DNA of 64,000 nucleotides from Triticum aestivum (taxonomy: Eukaryota; Streptophyta; Magnoliopsida; Poales; Poaceae): positions 313,896,209 to 313,960,208 of the forward strand of contig NC_057802.1 in the NCBI RefSeq assembly GCF_018294505.1, in the 5' to 3' direction. Under the pieces are notes generated by a model. The model made no database searches. It saw only the letters and a program-made list of their open reading frames with translations, and had not been told where the DNA came from. Shown here piece after piece: positions 1 to 10,750 of the stretch (position 1 is the first letter of the stretch; each line of letters begins with the position of its first letter). A program made the position numbers and the translations under genes.

Positions 1-630
1 GTGGGATTTGGTCGTGCCGATTGGTTCTCCGTTAAGGAGCAAGCGGTGCGAAGCTCTACTATCTGTTGCCATCAAGAGATATGATTAGCTCCATGGTGAA
101 GTCAGAGGCGGAGAATGTCATGGAAGATGAGATTGGAGGACTAGTAATGGTGATTGGAGCCTACAACGTCGAGGAACTTGCTTGGAGTTTCGGGATTCGT
201 AGCAGCGGTATGTAAGTGGGGGCGACAACACATGTGAAGTTCAAAGTCTTGCCTTTCAAGGTAAAAATCCAAGGTCTGGCCTTAATTGGTTGTGTCTGGC
301 AATGGTCTTGTTGAATGAATTGTTTTGAGAGCGGGGATTATCTCCGGGGTGAAAACCCAAGATCTACGATCAGGCGACGACGGCGTTGGTGCACTGTTTC
401 CTTCTTGGAGGCGTCGCTTTTGGAGAATCTGGACATCAGGTGTTGTCTTGGTGGTGGTTGTGCCGCTGCAAGACCTGGAACATTGTAGCGGGACTTTCTT
501 TTTTAGTTTCTTCTTATTTTTTGGCTGTGTGCATCCGTCATGTCATTAGGGCATTGCGTTGTTGCAGAGGCTAGGTGTAATTGGTATCTTCGCGATATTA
601 ACATATACTCTTTATCGAAAATTAAATAAA
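1..630 (+). mobile_element. Probable LINE (non-LTR retrotransposon) 3' tail
   Basis: No intact protein is visible. The last ~230 bases resemble the 3' untranslated end of Triticeae LINEs: a T-rich stretch, then 'GTTGTTGCAGAGGCTAGGTG', then 'TAATTGGTATCTTCGCGATA' and a terminal TTTATCGAAAA at about 615-630. Two short overlapping reading frames (325-574) are read-through of this tail and are not genes. The 5' part lies outside the window or is lost. Assignment rests on recognition of the tail only; an unclassified repeat is possible. Confidence 0.45.
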
Positions 631-813
631 ATCCTACTCGTGATTTACCTGCCGAAATAAAATAAGATCTTGCCTGTAATTTATCGACCCAAATTAATTA
701 TAGGATTTTATTTGCTAAACATTTATTAGTTTTTTTGCGGGTAAAAACATTTATTAGTTTACCAAAATGAAACAAAAATTTATTTGGTAAGTCAATAAAA
801 GATGGGACAGTTA
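631..813. other. AT-rich spacer
   Basis: AT-rich DNA with a short imperfect duplication of 'AACATTTATTAGTTT' near 719-761. No gene or recognisable element is seen. Confidence 0.5.
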
Positions 814-3155
814 AGGACATCTTCAACATGGACCCTTAAAACGACCACACACACATATGGACTGAGCTGTCCGGATGCACTTTGCCATCCAACACGGACC
901 TGCCGGCGCACCCATTTTCTTGCAAACCACGGGGCTTGCGGGACTCCGGACCTCCGCCACGTAGGTCTTCGACAGTCCGCCCCATCCAAAACCCATGCAT
1001 TCGCCAACCTTTCCTCTCCGATCACCGTATCCCTCCATCCCAATTCCCTCGTTTTTCACTGCTCGTCGCCGCATGAACCTGTACAAAGACCTGCCAGAGC
1101 CGGCAAACGTGGAGGATCCGGAGAAGGCGGCCGCCCACAAGGTCAACTCAGTGACACGACAAGCCTGCCGCCTCAAAAAAAGGCAAAGGATCAAGAGGAG
1201 GCAGCGACCGACAAAAAGAAGGGTGGCGGGGACGACGGACGGGGATAGGGGCCGGGCGAGGCGGGGACGTGGTGCGCCGCCACTGTCCATGCACACGTTG
1301 CCCTAGTTGGAGCAATATCAGCCACCCTGCTTCTACGCTGCCAAGTAGCTCGGTCGTCAGTAGCAGTTCCCCGCCTCCGCCACTAGGCACGTGCCATATT
1401 GAATCGACGCCAATACAACGCCGCTCCATTTGGCCAATTCGGCACCGCCTCAGCTTGTCCGGCCACGGACACCAGGCGTGGATCAACTCGCTGTTTGCTC
1501 TCTATTCGCCTGTATGTCTCAACCGGGCTAGCCGATGTATGACGATGCAGACAGAGAGTTGATGGAGATGATCCACAACGGAGGCGAGGACGGAGGCTGC
1601 TTCGAGGACTAACAAGTGGATGACTCGGAGCTGGAGGTGTACGCCCAACAGTATGCCCAACATCCAGGCACATACATCCAGCAACCAGACTGGTACACCA
1701 AGCAGCCGGAGCAGGACACATACGCCGACGAGGGCCTTGATCCGGAGGATTGGCTGGCCGATTCAAAGAGGGGTAGAGGAGAAAGTTTCCACATGTGGGA
1801 GGACGAATTGTTGTGCGATGCATGGTTGGCCACTAGCATCAATCCGATTCAAGTTACGGAGCAAAAGGACGCAATATTTTGGTCCAATATTCATTCTTGG
1901 TTCCACGAGCACAAGAATTTTGAGCCCTACCAGAAAGAAGTCATCCACAATCGTGGGACACAGTCGCTCAACCATCGATAGTACACCATCCAAGAGTTTG
2001 TGAGCAAGTATTGGGCCATTTAAAACAACTTATCAGTGAGTGGCCAAGGGGTGCGCAAATCACCAAGCAAGTAAAGTTCTTCTATGTGTTGGTCATTTGT
2101 CCGGATATGATCTTGATCATTTGGCTGGATATGCATTTTGTTGGCCGTACATGCTCTATGTGTTGTTCATTTGGCAGGATATGCACCTTGTTGATAATGT
2201 CTTTTTTGCTAGCCATCCCGTGCGTGCACCTTGTTTTTCAAGATGGAGAAGAAGAGCTTCGTCCTCATGTATTGTTGGTTGAGATTGAATGCGCAACCCA
2301 AGTGGCAACTATCCACTACCAATTCCATCAAGACCGTCAGCATCGGCAATGAGGAGGATGCGGGTGATCCAACCGACCGAACAAAGAGCTCCCAAGAAGG
2401 TTAGAAGCGGATTATGGGGAAAGATGTAGGAGGAAGAGAAAGAGAAGCGAGAAGGGGCGGCGGCCAAGATGACGGAGAGGTTCAAGGACATCTTGACAAA
2501 GAGAAGGATGTATGTGTCAAGCGCTATGACGTGAAGGAGAAAAAGAAGGCAGAGAAGTTTAACATCTTGATGGCGGCGACCGAGAAGAAGATTGACCAAC
2601 ACATATTGGATCTCGAAGAGAAGAACACCAAGATCGAAGAAAGGAAGGGAAGAACACCAAGCTCGAAGAGAGGAAGGTTGAGCCCGGGACCACTTCGGAG
2701 GATACAAAAATGTTGACCATGAGGATGGGCGAATTGGATCCTGATGCGGTCAAGATGTTGAAGTGCTTTGCGGTCGAGATGGAGGCGGTCGAGAAGGAGA
2801 CGACTGGTGAGGAGGATCCAACAGCAGAGTGAGCGAGGAGGATCAAACAACCGGTCTGGGAGGGCAAAATTCTGTTTTTTTGCATGGATTGTCTGACTGT
2901 TACTTTTTATGATCAGGCGCATGTATAAACTATAAACATTCGTCTCTTTTTAGTTGTGGTCGGACGCTATGAATACCAAACTTCAATTCGCTCATATTGC
3001 TATGTATTTGAAATGAAGGAGGCCGGAACTAGGCAGACATTTAGGGGATGCGATTGGATGACCATCCCCCGCATGCGTGCCCGTGGATGTGGATGAGTCT
3101 GGGTCAGCCTATGGACAGATAATGTGCCCGTTTTAGGGGTCGGCGATTTTAAAGG
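814..3155 (+). mobile_element. Decayed PIF/Harbinger DNA transposon (ORF1 type)
   Basis: The left end 'AGGACATCTTCAACATGGAC' follows a TTA at 811-813, matching the Harbinger TSD (TTA/TAA) and the Triticeae terminal motif GGGCATCTCCAAC. A GC-rich leader with CCATCCAAC-type sequence follows, then a broken SANT-like ORF, then a 3' end (~3030-3155) with the usual 'gcgggggatg...ccgttttaggggtcg' flavour, whose inverted terminal repeat is too decayed to place exactly. No DDE transposase ORF is visible, so this is an ORF1-only, non-autonomous derivative or a deletion product. Confidence 0.65.
1616..2831 (+). pseudogene. Harbinger ORF1-like SANT/Myb DNA-binding protein, broken
   Basis: The 5' part (1616-1981) reads as an acidic N-terminus followed by a SANT/trihelix-like core with SFHMWEDELLCDAWLA, a FWSNIHSWFHEHKNF segment and QSLNHR. 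This is the conserved order in the Myb/SANT-like ORF1 of plant Harbinger elements. The frame then breaks (stop after HHR-like region, stop near 2021), and ~2070-2240 looks like an intron with an internal duplication. The C-terminal half resumes in other frames: KKSFVLMYCWLRLNAQPKW at ~2247-2303, KMTERFKDIL at ~2466-2495, FNILMAATEKK at ~2559-2591, and MLTMRMGELDPDAV at ~2713-2754. These match the NAM-associated C-terminal region typical of this family. In autonomous elements the product assists the transposase at the ends. At least three frame breaks make it non-functional. Confidence 0.7.
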
Positions 3156-3407
3156 ATGAAAAAACCAGGGATGGGTGAGGAAAAGAAATCAAAACTGAGT
3201 GAGGGGAAGGGGTGGGTGACCTAGCAATGTATAATCCTAAACTCTTCTTTAATAGTAGAGATTTTTACAAGTTAAGGGAAAATGGCCACTTAGTGAACAG
3301 ACGGTTTAGTTGGTTTTGCCTTGTCACGCCTAAAACAAAGGGAATTGGCAAGTGGAGTGTTCATCTACTTGATGAATGAGTCCATTCGTAATCTGGCTTG
3401 CACTAGT
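3156..3407. other. Spacer without recognised features
   Basis: A short stretch between the Harbinger element and the Copia insertion. It contains no ORF or repeat that I recognise. Confidence 0.4.
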
Positions 3408-3412
3408 CTTAT
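3408..3412. repeat. Target-site duplication CTTAT, left copy
   Basis: CTTAT immediately precedes the left LTR. The same five bases follow the right LTR at 8605-8609, fixing the insertion boundaries of the minus-strand Copia element. Confidence 0.85.
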
Positions 3413-3556
3413 TGTATGTTGTGGGAATTGCGCGATGTATTACTCAGGTGCAATCTCACGTATATATGATGTACAACGGTGGACCACGGCCTCAACTATA
3501 CAAGGAAAATAGGATGTGGGCCCAATACACAATATGCACAACACATATACTCAACA
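3413..3556 (-). repeat. 3' LTR of the short-LTR Copia element
   Basis: 144 bp, starting TGTATGTTGTGGG and ending TACTCAACA on the plus strand. It matches 8447-8604 throughout. The length is at the low end for plant Copia LTRs. Confidence 0.88.
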
Positions 3557-3564
3557 CCCCCCCA
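3557..3564 (-). promoter_or_regulatory. Polypurine tract of the Copia element
   Basis: The plus strand has a C-run directly inside the left LTR. On the element's strand it is a G-rich purine tract adjoining the 3' LTR, the expected primer site for plus-strand DNA synthesis. Confidence 0.65.
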
Positions 3565-4224
3565 CGCAGTCGAAGCGGCACCATTGCTGACGCAAAGACT
3601 GGACCGGAACTCCTCAAATGACGTCGTAGGCAAGCCCTTGGTCATGATATCTGCAAATTGTTGGAAAGTAGTAACGTGTAGAACACAAATATGGCCAAGA
3701 GCCACCTATTCCCGAACAAAATGGATATCTAACTCAATATGCTTGGTCCGACGATGATGAACCAGGTTGGCGGAGAGGTAGACCGCCGAGACGTTGTCGC
3801 AGTAGACCACCATGGCGCGATCAACAGGACATGAGAGTTCTGGAAGCAGCTGGCGAAGCCACAAACACTCAGCGACGACGTTGGCCACATCGCGATACTC
3901 AGCCTTAGCACTGGAGCGAGAGACCGTAGGCTGCCGCTTGGACGACCACGAGATGAACGAGGGTCCAAGGAAGACACGGTAGCCCGAGGTGGATCGGGGC
4001 AGCCCGCCCAATCGGCATCGGAGTAGGCGGTGAGGACGGTGTCGGTGGAGGCATGAAGCGTGATGCCGAGGTCCATAGTGCCACAAACATAGCGGAGAAT
4101 CCGCTTGAAAGCGGCCCAATGAACGTCCCGAGGAGCATACATATGAAGACACACCTACTGAACTGTATACTGGATCTCCGGTCGAGTAAGAGTGAGGTAC
4201 TGAAGAGCCCCAACAATAGACCAA
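3565..4224 (-). pseudogene. Copia RNase H domain, broken
   Basis: The minus-strand translation shows the Copia RNase H series in order: STSGYRVFLGPSFISWSSKR, then RSSAKAEYRDVANVVAECLW, then VVYCDNVSAVYLSANLVHH with RRTKHIELDIHFVRE. A frame change near 3705 leads to VTTFQQFADIMTKGLP, the usual end of Copia pol. The domain degrades the RNA strand of the RNA/DNA hybrid during reverse transcription. It is continuous over ~170 residues but separated from the RT domain by frame changes. Confidence 0.85.
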
Positions 4225-5220
4225 TAAAAGGCAGCATCCGAAGCAGGAGAACCATCCGAGGCAGAGAGCTTGGCCTTCGTATCAACGGGCGTAGCAGCGG
4301 GCTTGCGGTTAAGCATGCCAGTGCGATCCAGAAGCTCATGAGCGTACTTCTGCTAGTGAAGGAAGAAGCCATCCGGACAATGCACCACCTCAACACTGAG
4401 GAAGTAGTGCAAAGGACCAAGTCCTTGATGGAAAACTCAGCGCGAAGACGGTCAGTGAGCTGACCGAGAAGAACATCCGTCAGGATGATGTCGTCGACAT
4501 AAAGGAGCAAATATGCAGTGTCGGAGCCCTGGTGATAGACGAACAGTGATGCGTCCGAGCGGCAGAGCGAAACCCGAACCAGTGCAGAAACGCCGTGATG
4601 CGCTGGTACCAAGCGCGAGGAGCCTGCTTGAGTCTGTATAAGGACCGCGAGAGCATACACACGTGGTCGGGATGTGCCGGATCAACAAACCCCATGGGCT
4701 GCTGGCAGAAGACCTGCTCCTCGAGGTGACCATGGAGGAAGGCGTTAGAGATGTCCATCTAGTGCACGGGCCAGGCACGAGAGACCGCGAGGTGGAGAAC
4801 CATGCGGATCGTCCCGAGCTTAACAACCGGGGTGAAGATGTCGGTGAAGTCGATGCCAGCACGTTGCCGGAAGCCACGAACAACCTAGCGTGCTTTATAG
4901 CGGTCAAGGGTACCATTAGGGCGGAGCTTGTGTTTGAAGACCCACTTGCCGGTAATCAAGTAAGCGTGCCGGGGACGGGGAACAAGCTGCCACGTCCGAT
5001 TGTGCATCAAGGCATCAAACTCCTCTTGCATCGCAGCAATACAGAGCGGGTCACGAAGAGCGGCTCGAACGGAGGATGGCAAAGGCGACGGCGTAGAGGT
5101 GGATGCCGTGTGGACGTACTCGTCCGAAGCATAGCGCGAGCTCGAGCTCGAGCTCGAGCGAAAAACGCCCGTACGGGCGCGAGTGACCGTGCCGACCGCG
5201 GGTGGTGAGTCCGCAGCCAC
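4225..5220 (-). pseudogene. Copia reverse transcriptase, broken
   Basis: Minus-strand segments show the RT motifs: MQEEFDALMHNRTWQLVPRP with GKWVFKHKLRPNGTLDRYKA (5220-4885), MDISNAFLHGHLEEQVFCQQ with LSRSLYRLKQAPRAWYQ (4758-4600), and the catalytic YVDDIILT (~4490-4510). The motifs lie in at least three frames, so the enzyme is not made. YVDDI is the Copia form of the polymerase active site. Long antisense plus-strand frames across this stretch are shadows. Confidence 0.88.
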
Positions 5221-5963
5221 CGGGGAAGGAGCACCAGGGGGCGACGAGGCCGCGACCGAAGGCGGGGCCGCGGGAGCCCGATCCGCAGGAGCACCAGGGG
5301 CGGCGAGGCCCGGTCCGCGGGCGGGACCGATAGGCTGGCCGACGAGGCCGCGGTCGAAGAGGGCACCCCGGGAGCCGGTGGCGATGGAACGGCGGAGGGT
5401 GGCTCAGACATCGCGTCGGCAGAAGAAGCCGCGGCGGGCGGCAGTGAGGTGGTCGCCGAGCCGGAAGGCGGCGTCATGGTGGTGCCGGCGCTGGACCCGG
5501 AGGCAGCCGGCGATGGGTGACGCGGCTCAAAGCTAGGAGGCGGGCCAAGGGCGGCGCGTGAGCGCCCCGGGCGAGACGCCGATGGTCCCACATCGTCAGC
5601 GACGGGAGGGACAGCCGGAGGTACCTGCTGAAACGGAAACACATGCTCATCAAAGTAAACGTGCCGGGAGGTGAACACACGTTGGGACATGGGATCGTAG
5701 CACCGATAGCCCTTAGAGTTGGAAGGGTAGCCGACGAAGATGCATGCAACAGAACATGGTGCAAGCGTATGAGAAGTGTCGGCAGTGCTAGGATAACAAA
5801 GACACCCAAAAATACGCAAACCATCATAAGAAGGTGGCATACCAAAGAGGAGGTGGTGAGGTGCGTAGTTCCACCGCGGGCGACAGGGCCGGAGGTTAAG
5901 GAGCAGTGATGCAGTAGTGAGTGCGTCCGGCCAGAAGCGAGGCGGTACATTAGCATGAAACAT
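5221..5963 (-). pseudogene. Copia integrase C-terminal region and IN-RT linker, broken
   Basis: Begins with MFHANVPPRFWPDALTTASL, LLFGMPPSYDGLRIFGCLCY and ACIFVGYPSNSKGYRCYDP, the conserved segment after the integrase core in Copia elements. A Ser/Pro/Ala-rich linker of about 180 residues follows, typical between integrase and RT. Near 5140-5160 a GAGCTC-type hexamer is repeated several times and encodes Arg-Ala repeats. The region is joined to the upstream integrase only through a frame break near 6000-6200. Confidence 0.82.
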
Positions 5964-6198
5964 GAGCGTACGAACGCAGTCGTTCAGAGTGCGAAGGACG
6001 CGTTCGGCTCGACTGTTCTGCTATGAAGTATACAGGCAAGTGAGATGAAAACTGGTGCCATGGTGCGACAAAAAAAATGCGGAAAGCAAGATTGTCGAAC
6101 TCTTTTCCATTGTCAGTCTGAAGAGCAAGAATGGGACGGCCAAACTGCGTGCTGACAGAGGAGTAAAAAGCCGTCAGAGTGGAAAGTGCATCCGACTT

Positions 6199-7173
6199 TC
6201 ATCGCAAAGGAAAAGTCCACACATAATGAGAATAATCATCAAGGATAACCAGATAATATAAGTAGCCCGAATTACTAGGAACTGGAGAGGTCCACACATC
6301 GCTATGAATCAACTGAAAAGGAAAAGAAGCAATGATGGTGGAGTTATTAAATGGAAGACGAACATGTTTGCTGACATAACAGGCATGACAAGTGTGATCC
6401 TCTATCTTATTACAACTGAAACTGAAACTCCTAAGAATATGATGAAGGGTGACGGGGTTGGGATGACCGAAACGAGCGTGCCAAAGATCAACGCCAGCGG
6501 AGAGAGCGATCGGTGCGGTGGTGGTGGAGGAAGGCAAATGCACCGGATAGAGCTCGTCGGGGCTGTCACATCGGTGAAGTACCATCCAGGTTCGAGCGTC
6601 CTTGACACAACAACCAAGCTCGTCAAATTCAGCAGTAACAGGATTTTCACGAGTGAAACAGTGAACGGAAATAAGATTCTTAATAAGATGAGGTGACACA
6701 AGTATGTTAGACAAAGATAAAGGCATGGAATTAGAAGGAAAAGAAGTGTGCCCGGCGTGTGTAATACGGAGGGTGGAACCGTTACCGACAATGATGCGGT
6801 GAGTGGTGGTGACGGGAGTGAAGGAGGCAAGATTATCAGGATGAGCAAACATGTGAGCCATGGCCCCGGTGTACATGTACCAATCACCGCCTCCGGTGTA
6901 GTTGTTCGGCGTAGGGGCGGTGTGCAGCGCGGCGAGAAGCGTCGGGTCCCAAGGCGCCGGTGGCAGCGCCAACGAAGGTGACGGAGACGCCATCGGGAAG
7001 CCGTAGCCGCCACTCAGCTGCGGCGGTGGGTACCCTCCATGGGGCTGCGGAGCCGCGTAGTACGCCTGATACGCCGGAGGACGCGGCACGGGAAGAGTTG
7101 AATGGGTGCCCGTGGAACCGGCATGGTGTACGCATGAACGACACCGGTCCACGGATTGTACCAGCCGGCCCAC
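6199..7173 (-). pseudogene. Copia protease and integrase core, broken
   Basis: A 324-residue minus-strand frame. A Gly/Pro/Tyr-rich spacer is followed by the protease region, whose active-site motif reads YTGAMAHMF instead of the usual D(T/S)GA, so the catalytic aspartate codon appears substituted. The integrase zinc-binding motif has WHARFGHPN and later CHACYVSKH, giving the H-H-C-C pattern. The integrase core starts LIHSDVWTSPVPSNSGYLYY, with LVILDDYSHYVWTFP. The frame ends soon after, before the last catalytic glutamate region. Loss of the protease aspartate would abolish processing even without the frameshifts. Confidence 0.87.
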
Positions 7174-7263
7174 GGAGGAGGCACCTGGAGCTGCTGCTGC
7201 TGACGAGGAGGGCCCACGGCCTGCGGTTGCTGCTGGCCGCCGCGCCTGCCTCCGCGGCGTCGA

Positions 7264-8097
7264 TCAGCGGGTGGCGCGGGGGCACCGTACGGGGGCGGCG
7301 GCAAGGGCAGCGGCGGTGGCTGCTGTTGCGGCTGCGGGTAGGGCTCGGGTGGCGCTGCTGTGGAGGCACAGCCGGGCGGCGGGTGGCGGCGGTGGCCCGC
7401 CACGGGTGGTGCCGGCGGCGAGGGCGGTGTGGATGGCCCGCACCTTGACCCGCTTGATCTGCCGCTCCTCTAGCCGGAGGTAAGCAACGAATTTGGCGAA
7501 GGAGGGCTCGGGGATGAGGGTGAGGTTCGCCTCGGCGTTGCCGAAGTCCTCGTTGAGTCCTGCGGTGAGCGTGCTGAGGAGATCATCGTCAATCTTCGCG
7601 CCAATATTGCGGAGCTCGTCAGCGAGAGTCTTGAGACGGCGACAATAGTCGTCGACGGAGGAGTTGTCCTGATGGCATCCAAAAAACTCTTGCTGCAAAA
7701 AAACACGACGTTGAAGACGATTGTCGGTGAAGAGCCCGTTCAGCTTGGTCCACACGGCGTGGGCGTCATCACCGTCTTGCACGACCGTCTGAAACAGGTC
7801 CTGCGAGATGGTGAGGAAGAACCATCGGATGAGCGTGGCGTCGACGGTGGACCAGTCATGGAAGTCGGGGACGAGGTTGGAGTCGACGGAGCCGTCCACA
7901 TGGTCGAGGAGGTGGTACTCCCGGAACACGAGGGAGACGTACGTCTTCCACGCGTAGTAGGAGGAGTCCGTCTGGGAGAGACGAATCGGAACCCACTCGT
8001 AGATGTTGAGGTTGCGGATGTCGGTGACGTCGGGAAGGTTGGCGTCGGCGAACGGGTTGGAGGGGTTGAAGGTGCCGGACGAGGTGACGACCGACAC
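7264..8097 (-). pseudogene. Copia gag (UBN2-type), frame broken near its 3' end
   Basis: The ATG at 8097 opens a frame with the gag order of plant Copia elements: NIYEWVPIRLSQTDSSYYAW, FREYHLLDHVDGS, IRWFFLTISQDLFQTVV, AVWTKLNGLFTDN, LQQEFFGCHQDNSSVDDYCR with LKTLADELRNIG, and LLSTLTAGLNEDFGNAEANL. Gag forms the virus-like particle that packages the RNA. About 210 residues are clean. The frame then runs into Ala/Pro-rich noise at ~7440, and the natural continuation (QQQQ, then WAGWYNPWTGVVHAY) lies in another frame at 7014-7403. No CCHC zinc knuckle is visible, a known feature of some plant Copia gags with a Gln-rich tail. Confidence 0.88.
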
Positions 8098-8437
8098 GGC
8101 GGTGGATGGGTGGTGCGGCTAGGGCTTGGGTTAGGGTTTGGTGGCGGAGGCGGCTAGGGAGAGGTGCGGCGGCAGCGTGGGGTGGGGTTGCAGCGGCGGC
8201 TAAGGGAAGTGGCGGCGGCGAGTGGAGATGGAGACGGCGACCTAGGGTTAGACGGCTGCGGGGAGTCGCGGCGACGTCAGGAGGCGGTGGCGGCGAGGGC
8301 AGCGAGGGGGAGTAGCGCGGCGGCGGGGGAGGAGGTAGCGGCGGCAGCGGGCGCGACGAGAGGGCGGCGGCGGCGGCGCAGAGGAGGCGCGAGACGGCAG
8401 CGGCGGCGGAGCGGAAGCAAGGTCGTAACCTAAAAAA
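8098..8437 (-). other. GC-rich untranslated leader of the Copia element
   Basis: Lies between PBS and gag start and is dominated by GGC/GCG repeats. Plus-strand frames here (8106-8433) are low-complexity read-through. No motif beyond the leader itself is seen. Confidence 0.6.
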
Positions 8438-8446
8438 CTGATACCA
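8438..8446 (-). promoter_or_regulatory. Primer-binding site (initiator Met tRNA)
   Basis: On the element's strand this is TGGTATCAG, directly after the CA end of the 5' LTR. It is complementary to the 3' end of initiator methionine tRNA, the usual primer of plant Copia elements. Confidence 0.88.
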
Positions 8447-8604
8447 TGTATGTTATGGGAATTGCACGATGTATTACTCAGGTGCAATCGCATGCATATA
8501 TGATGTACCACGGTGGACCACGACCTCAACTATAAAAAAAACTAAAAGATAGGTTCAATACACAATATACACAACACAATATACACAACACGTATACTCT
8601 AACA
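8447..8604 (-). repeat. 5' LTR of the short-LTR Copia element
   Basis: 158 bp, matching the left LTR. The 14 extra bases are due mainly to a local duplication of ACACAATATACACAAC. It is followed by the second CTTAT target copy at 8605-8609. Confidence 0.88.
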
Positions 8605-8609
8605 CTTAT

Positions 8610-9310
8610 TGCTTCCTTTCGTAGCATGAATGTCGGCTCTTGTTACTTCAAACTGAGAAATACAAGGCACACATGTATCGTGGCTCTTGTTTCTTCATAC
8701 TGACAAATACAAGGCACACACATGTAATCGTCTAGCAAAGAGAGCACATTTCATCTTCTGTCCGGTAGTGTCTGTTCTCCACACATCGATGAGTTACTTG
8801 GCATGCCGACATAGTAGATTGTGACCAGAAACAGCAAGCAACGTCGTTTCCTTTGCGCAAGTGTTACCCAGCGGCAGTAGTAGGTCGGCAGCCACTGGTT
8901 CGGTCATGCAAAGATGGGATGCTGCTGCTCTAGTCTCGTGTCTTTCATTTGTTGTGGGTGTGTGACATCACTTAGGCCGGTGGCGGACGTGCGGTCATGC
9001 GAAGGAGTGATGATACTATTCTGCTCTCAGCCAAGTCACGCATCTTTTCTGTACTGGGAAAAAAGAATAAGTCATGCGTCTTTTCTTCCGTGGGGATGGC
9101 GCGAGTACTCAACTTCTCTTGTGTGAGAGCGAGCGTGGCTGGCAGAAGAAACAAATCAAGGGACACTTTCGATCAAGAAGCTGCTACTGCTAGCTACCGT
9201 CGAGTGAAAGATCAGAATAAATGCGTCTAAAAAAAGCAGAAAACAAAGGACGCGACTACGCCAACAATAGACAAACAACTCGAGAGACCTTGCACTCAGA
9301 AAAGAGAACC
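8610..9310. other. Low-copy-looking spacer with two short internal duplications
   Basis: This is the target DNA of the Copia insertion. It holds an imperfect tandem pair built on 'GGCTCTTGTT(A/T)CTTCA' and 'AAATACAAGGCACACA' (about 8632-8735), and a short repeat of 'AAGTCA(C/T)GC(A/G)TCTTTTCT' at 9031 and 9069. No convincing gene is found. Confidence 0.4.
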
Positions 9311-9835
9311 TTAGGATATCTCTAAGCGGGACTGTAAACCTTCCGCAACCGTCTGAACCGCGCTGTTTAGACCGTGAAAGTTATCCAACGCCGAATATTG
9401 GTTCGTGGGACGGTCTAGATACGATTTCTCCTGTAGATCGAAGACAAGAGTGTGGGGGCTTTGCAGGAGTTCAGACACCCGAAACGTAGGACTCCGACAC
9501 CTTTGACCCACCCAATCCCCCTCCCCCCATCCAATTTTCTTCCACTTCGTCCCTTCTCCCCTTACTTTGCATCCACACCCTTCACCTCTGCCGCCGCCGC
9601 TGTTCGTCTCCAGTCACCACAGAGGCATTGCCAGACATCCGCAACTAGCACCGATGCGCCCGCTCGTCATTCCGACGGAGCTTTCAGCCCAGGAGCCGTT
9701 TGTACCCAGGTACACTACGCCCTCTGCCGACGACCTCCATGGCGGACACCACGCCCGGTAGGTGTTCGGTCAAATGTCATTGAGCTTATTTTCAAATGCT
9801 ATGTCGTTTTTTAGAGTATGAAGGATGGTGAGCTA

Positions 9836-10750
9836 CTCGACCATGGATGATGAGTTGTTGTGCGATGTGTGGCTGGCCGTATCCGCGGATTTCATAGGCA
9901 GGACCAGAGGACCGCCCTTCTGGGAGCAAGTGCATGAAAAGTTTCACGCAGGAAAGCACATTGCACCCTACGACATGTACATCCTTCAATGACTCGTAAG
10001 GTCGTTGTCGTATTGCTGGCGCGCTATCCAGATCAACGTCATCAAGTTTTGCAACTTGGTTAGTTAGCTCGAGGCAAGGTGGCCATTGCACGTGGACATG
10101 GAGGAGATGGTAAGTTTCACTCCCTCTTGCTCAACTTGTTGATTGATTCATTTACTCAATGTTGGTCTACACGGGAAAGTATTCAGTGCTCCCAGCCTTG
10201 GGGTACTCCGAGTGCTCCAATGTCAAAAAGCATTTTTAAATGTTTCAAAAAATTCCGGAAAAAAGTGAGAATGTTCACAAGGAGTGTCACTATATCCTCT
10301 AAAAATTTCAGGTCCAAAATCGAAATATACATTCAGAAACAAAAAAGAGAAATACAGATATGAATAGTGTCAATGTTGCTTTTGTCTCTTCTTTACACTA
10401 TTCATGTTAGATTTCACATTTTTGTTCCTCAATGTGCGATTCGAGTTTAGACCTGAAATTTTTAGGGCTTGCAGTCACATTCATTGCAAACATTCACAGT
10501 TTTTTTCAGAATTTTTTGAAACATTAAAAATATGTTTATTGACATTGGAGTACCGGAGTACCCCAAGGCTAGGAGCACCGGATACTTTCCCTGGTCTACA
10601 CATCATATGTAGCCCGCACGCGCCACTGTGGTGTACCACAGGTCAGAGGGACGACCATTTATGTGCACACTACTGGATGAAGCTGAAGGGGAAGTATATG
10701 TGGGAGGACATGATCCGTTCATGAAAAACTTGTTGGACATCCGGGATCTA
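9836..10750 (+). pseudogene. Harbinger ORF1-like SANT protein, interrupted
   Basis: From about 9836 the plus strand reads a SANT-like block: WTMDDELLCDVWLAVSADF, PPFWEQVHEKFHAGKHIAPY and a following DMYILQ with an in-frame stop. After it come SLSYCWRAIQINVIKFCNLV and LEARWPLHVDMEEMV, then an apparent exon end. A MITE (10173-10591) interrupts the next part. After it, HYWMKLKGKYMWEDMIRS (~10661-10723) matches the family's C-terminal CW-x-KL-x-G segment. The stop codon and the frame changes make it a pseudogene. It belongs to a different ORF1 subtype from the one at 1.6-2.8 kb. Confidence 0.7.
10173..10591. mobile_element. Fold-back MITE, Mutator-like, 10-bp target duplication
   Basis: The 419-bp element starts GGGAAAGTATTCAGTGCTCC and ends as the inverted copy GGAGCACCGGATACTTTCCC. 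The inverted arms extend almost to the centre, about 200 bp each with scattered mismatches. TGGTCTACAC flanks both sides (10163-10172 and 10592-10601). A 10-bp duplication is in the 9-11 bp range of Mutator-type elements. The transcript of such a palindrome could fold into a long hairpin. Confidence 0.88.

Larger units (their letters stand above)
3413..8604 (-). mobile_element. Complete but mutated Ty1/Copia element with very short LTRs
   Basis: A 5.2-kb element bounded by 144-bp and 158-bp LTRs starting TG and ending CA, with CTTAT target duplications on both sides. Read on the minus strand the order is 5' LTR (right), PBS, GC-rich leader, gag, protease, integrase, reverse transcriptase, RNase H, polypurine tract, 3' LTR (left). 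That order is Copia (integrase before RT). The two LTRs differ at roughly one position in ten by eye plus an indel, so the insertion is not recent. Every domain is recognisable, but the frame changes several times and the element cannot encode its own polyprotein. I do not assign a family name. Confidence 0.9.

Noticed and set aside
4663..5208. 181-codon plus-strand frame
   Set aside because: Antisense of the Copia RT, which has clear RT motifs on the minus strand; no plus-strand domain.
8106..8433. Overlapping Arg/Ala/Gly-rich plus frames
   Set aside because: GGC-repeat low complexity in the Copia leader; open by composition only.
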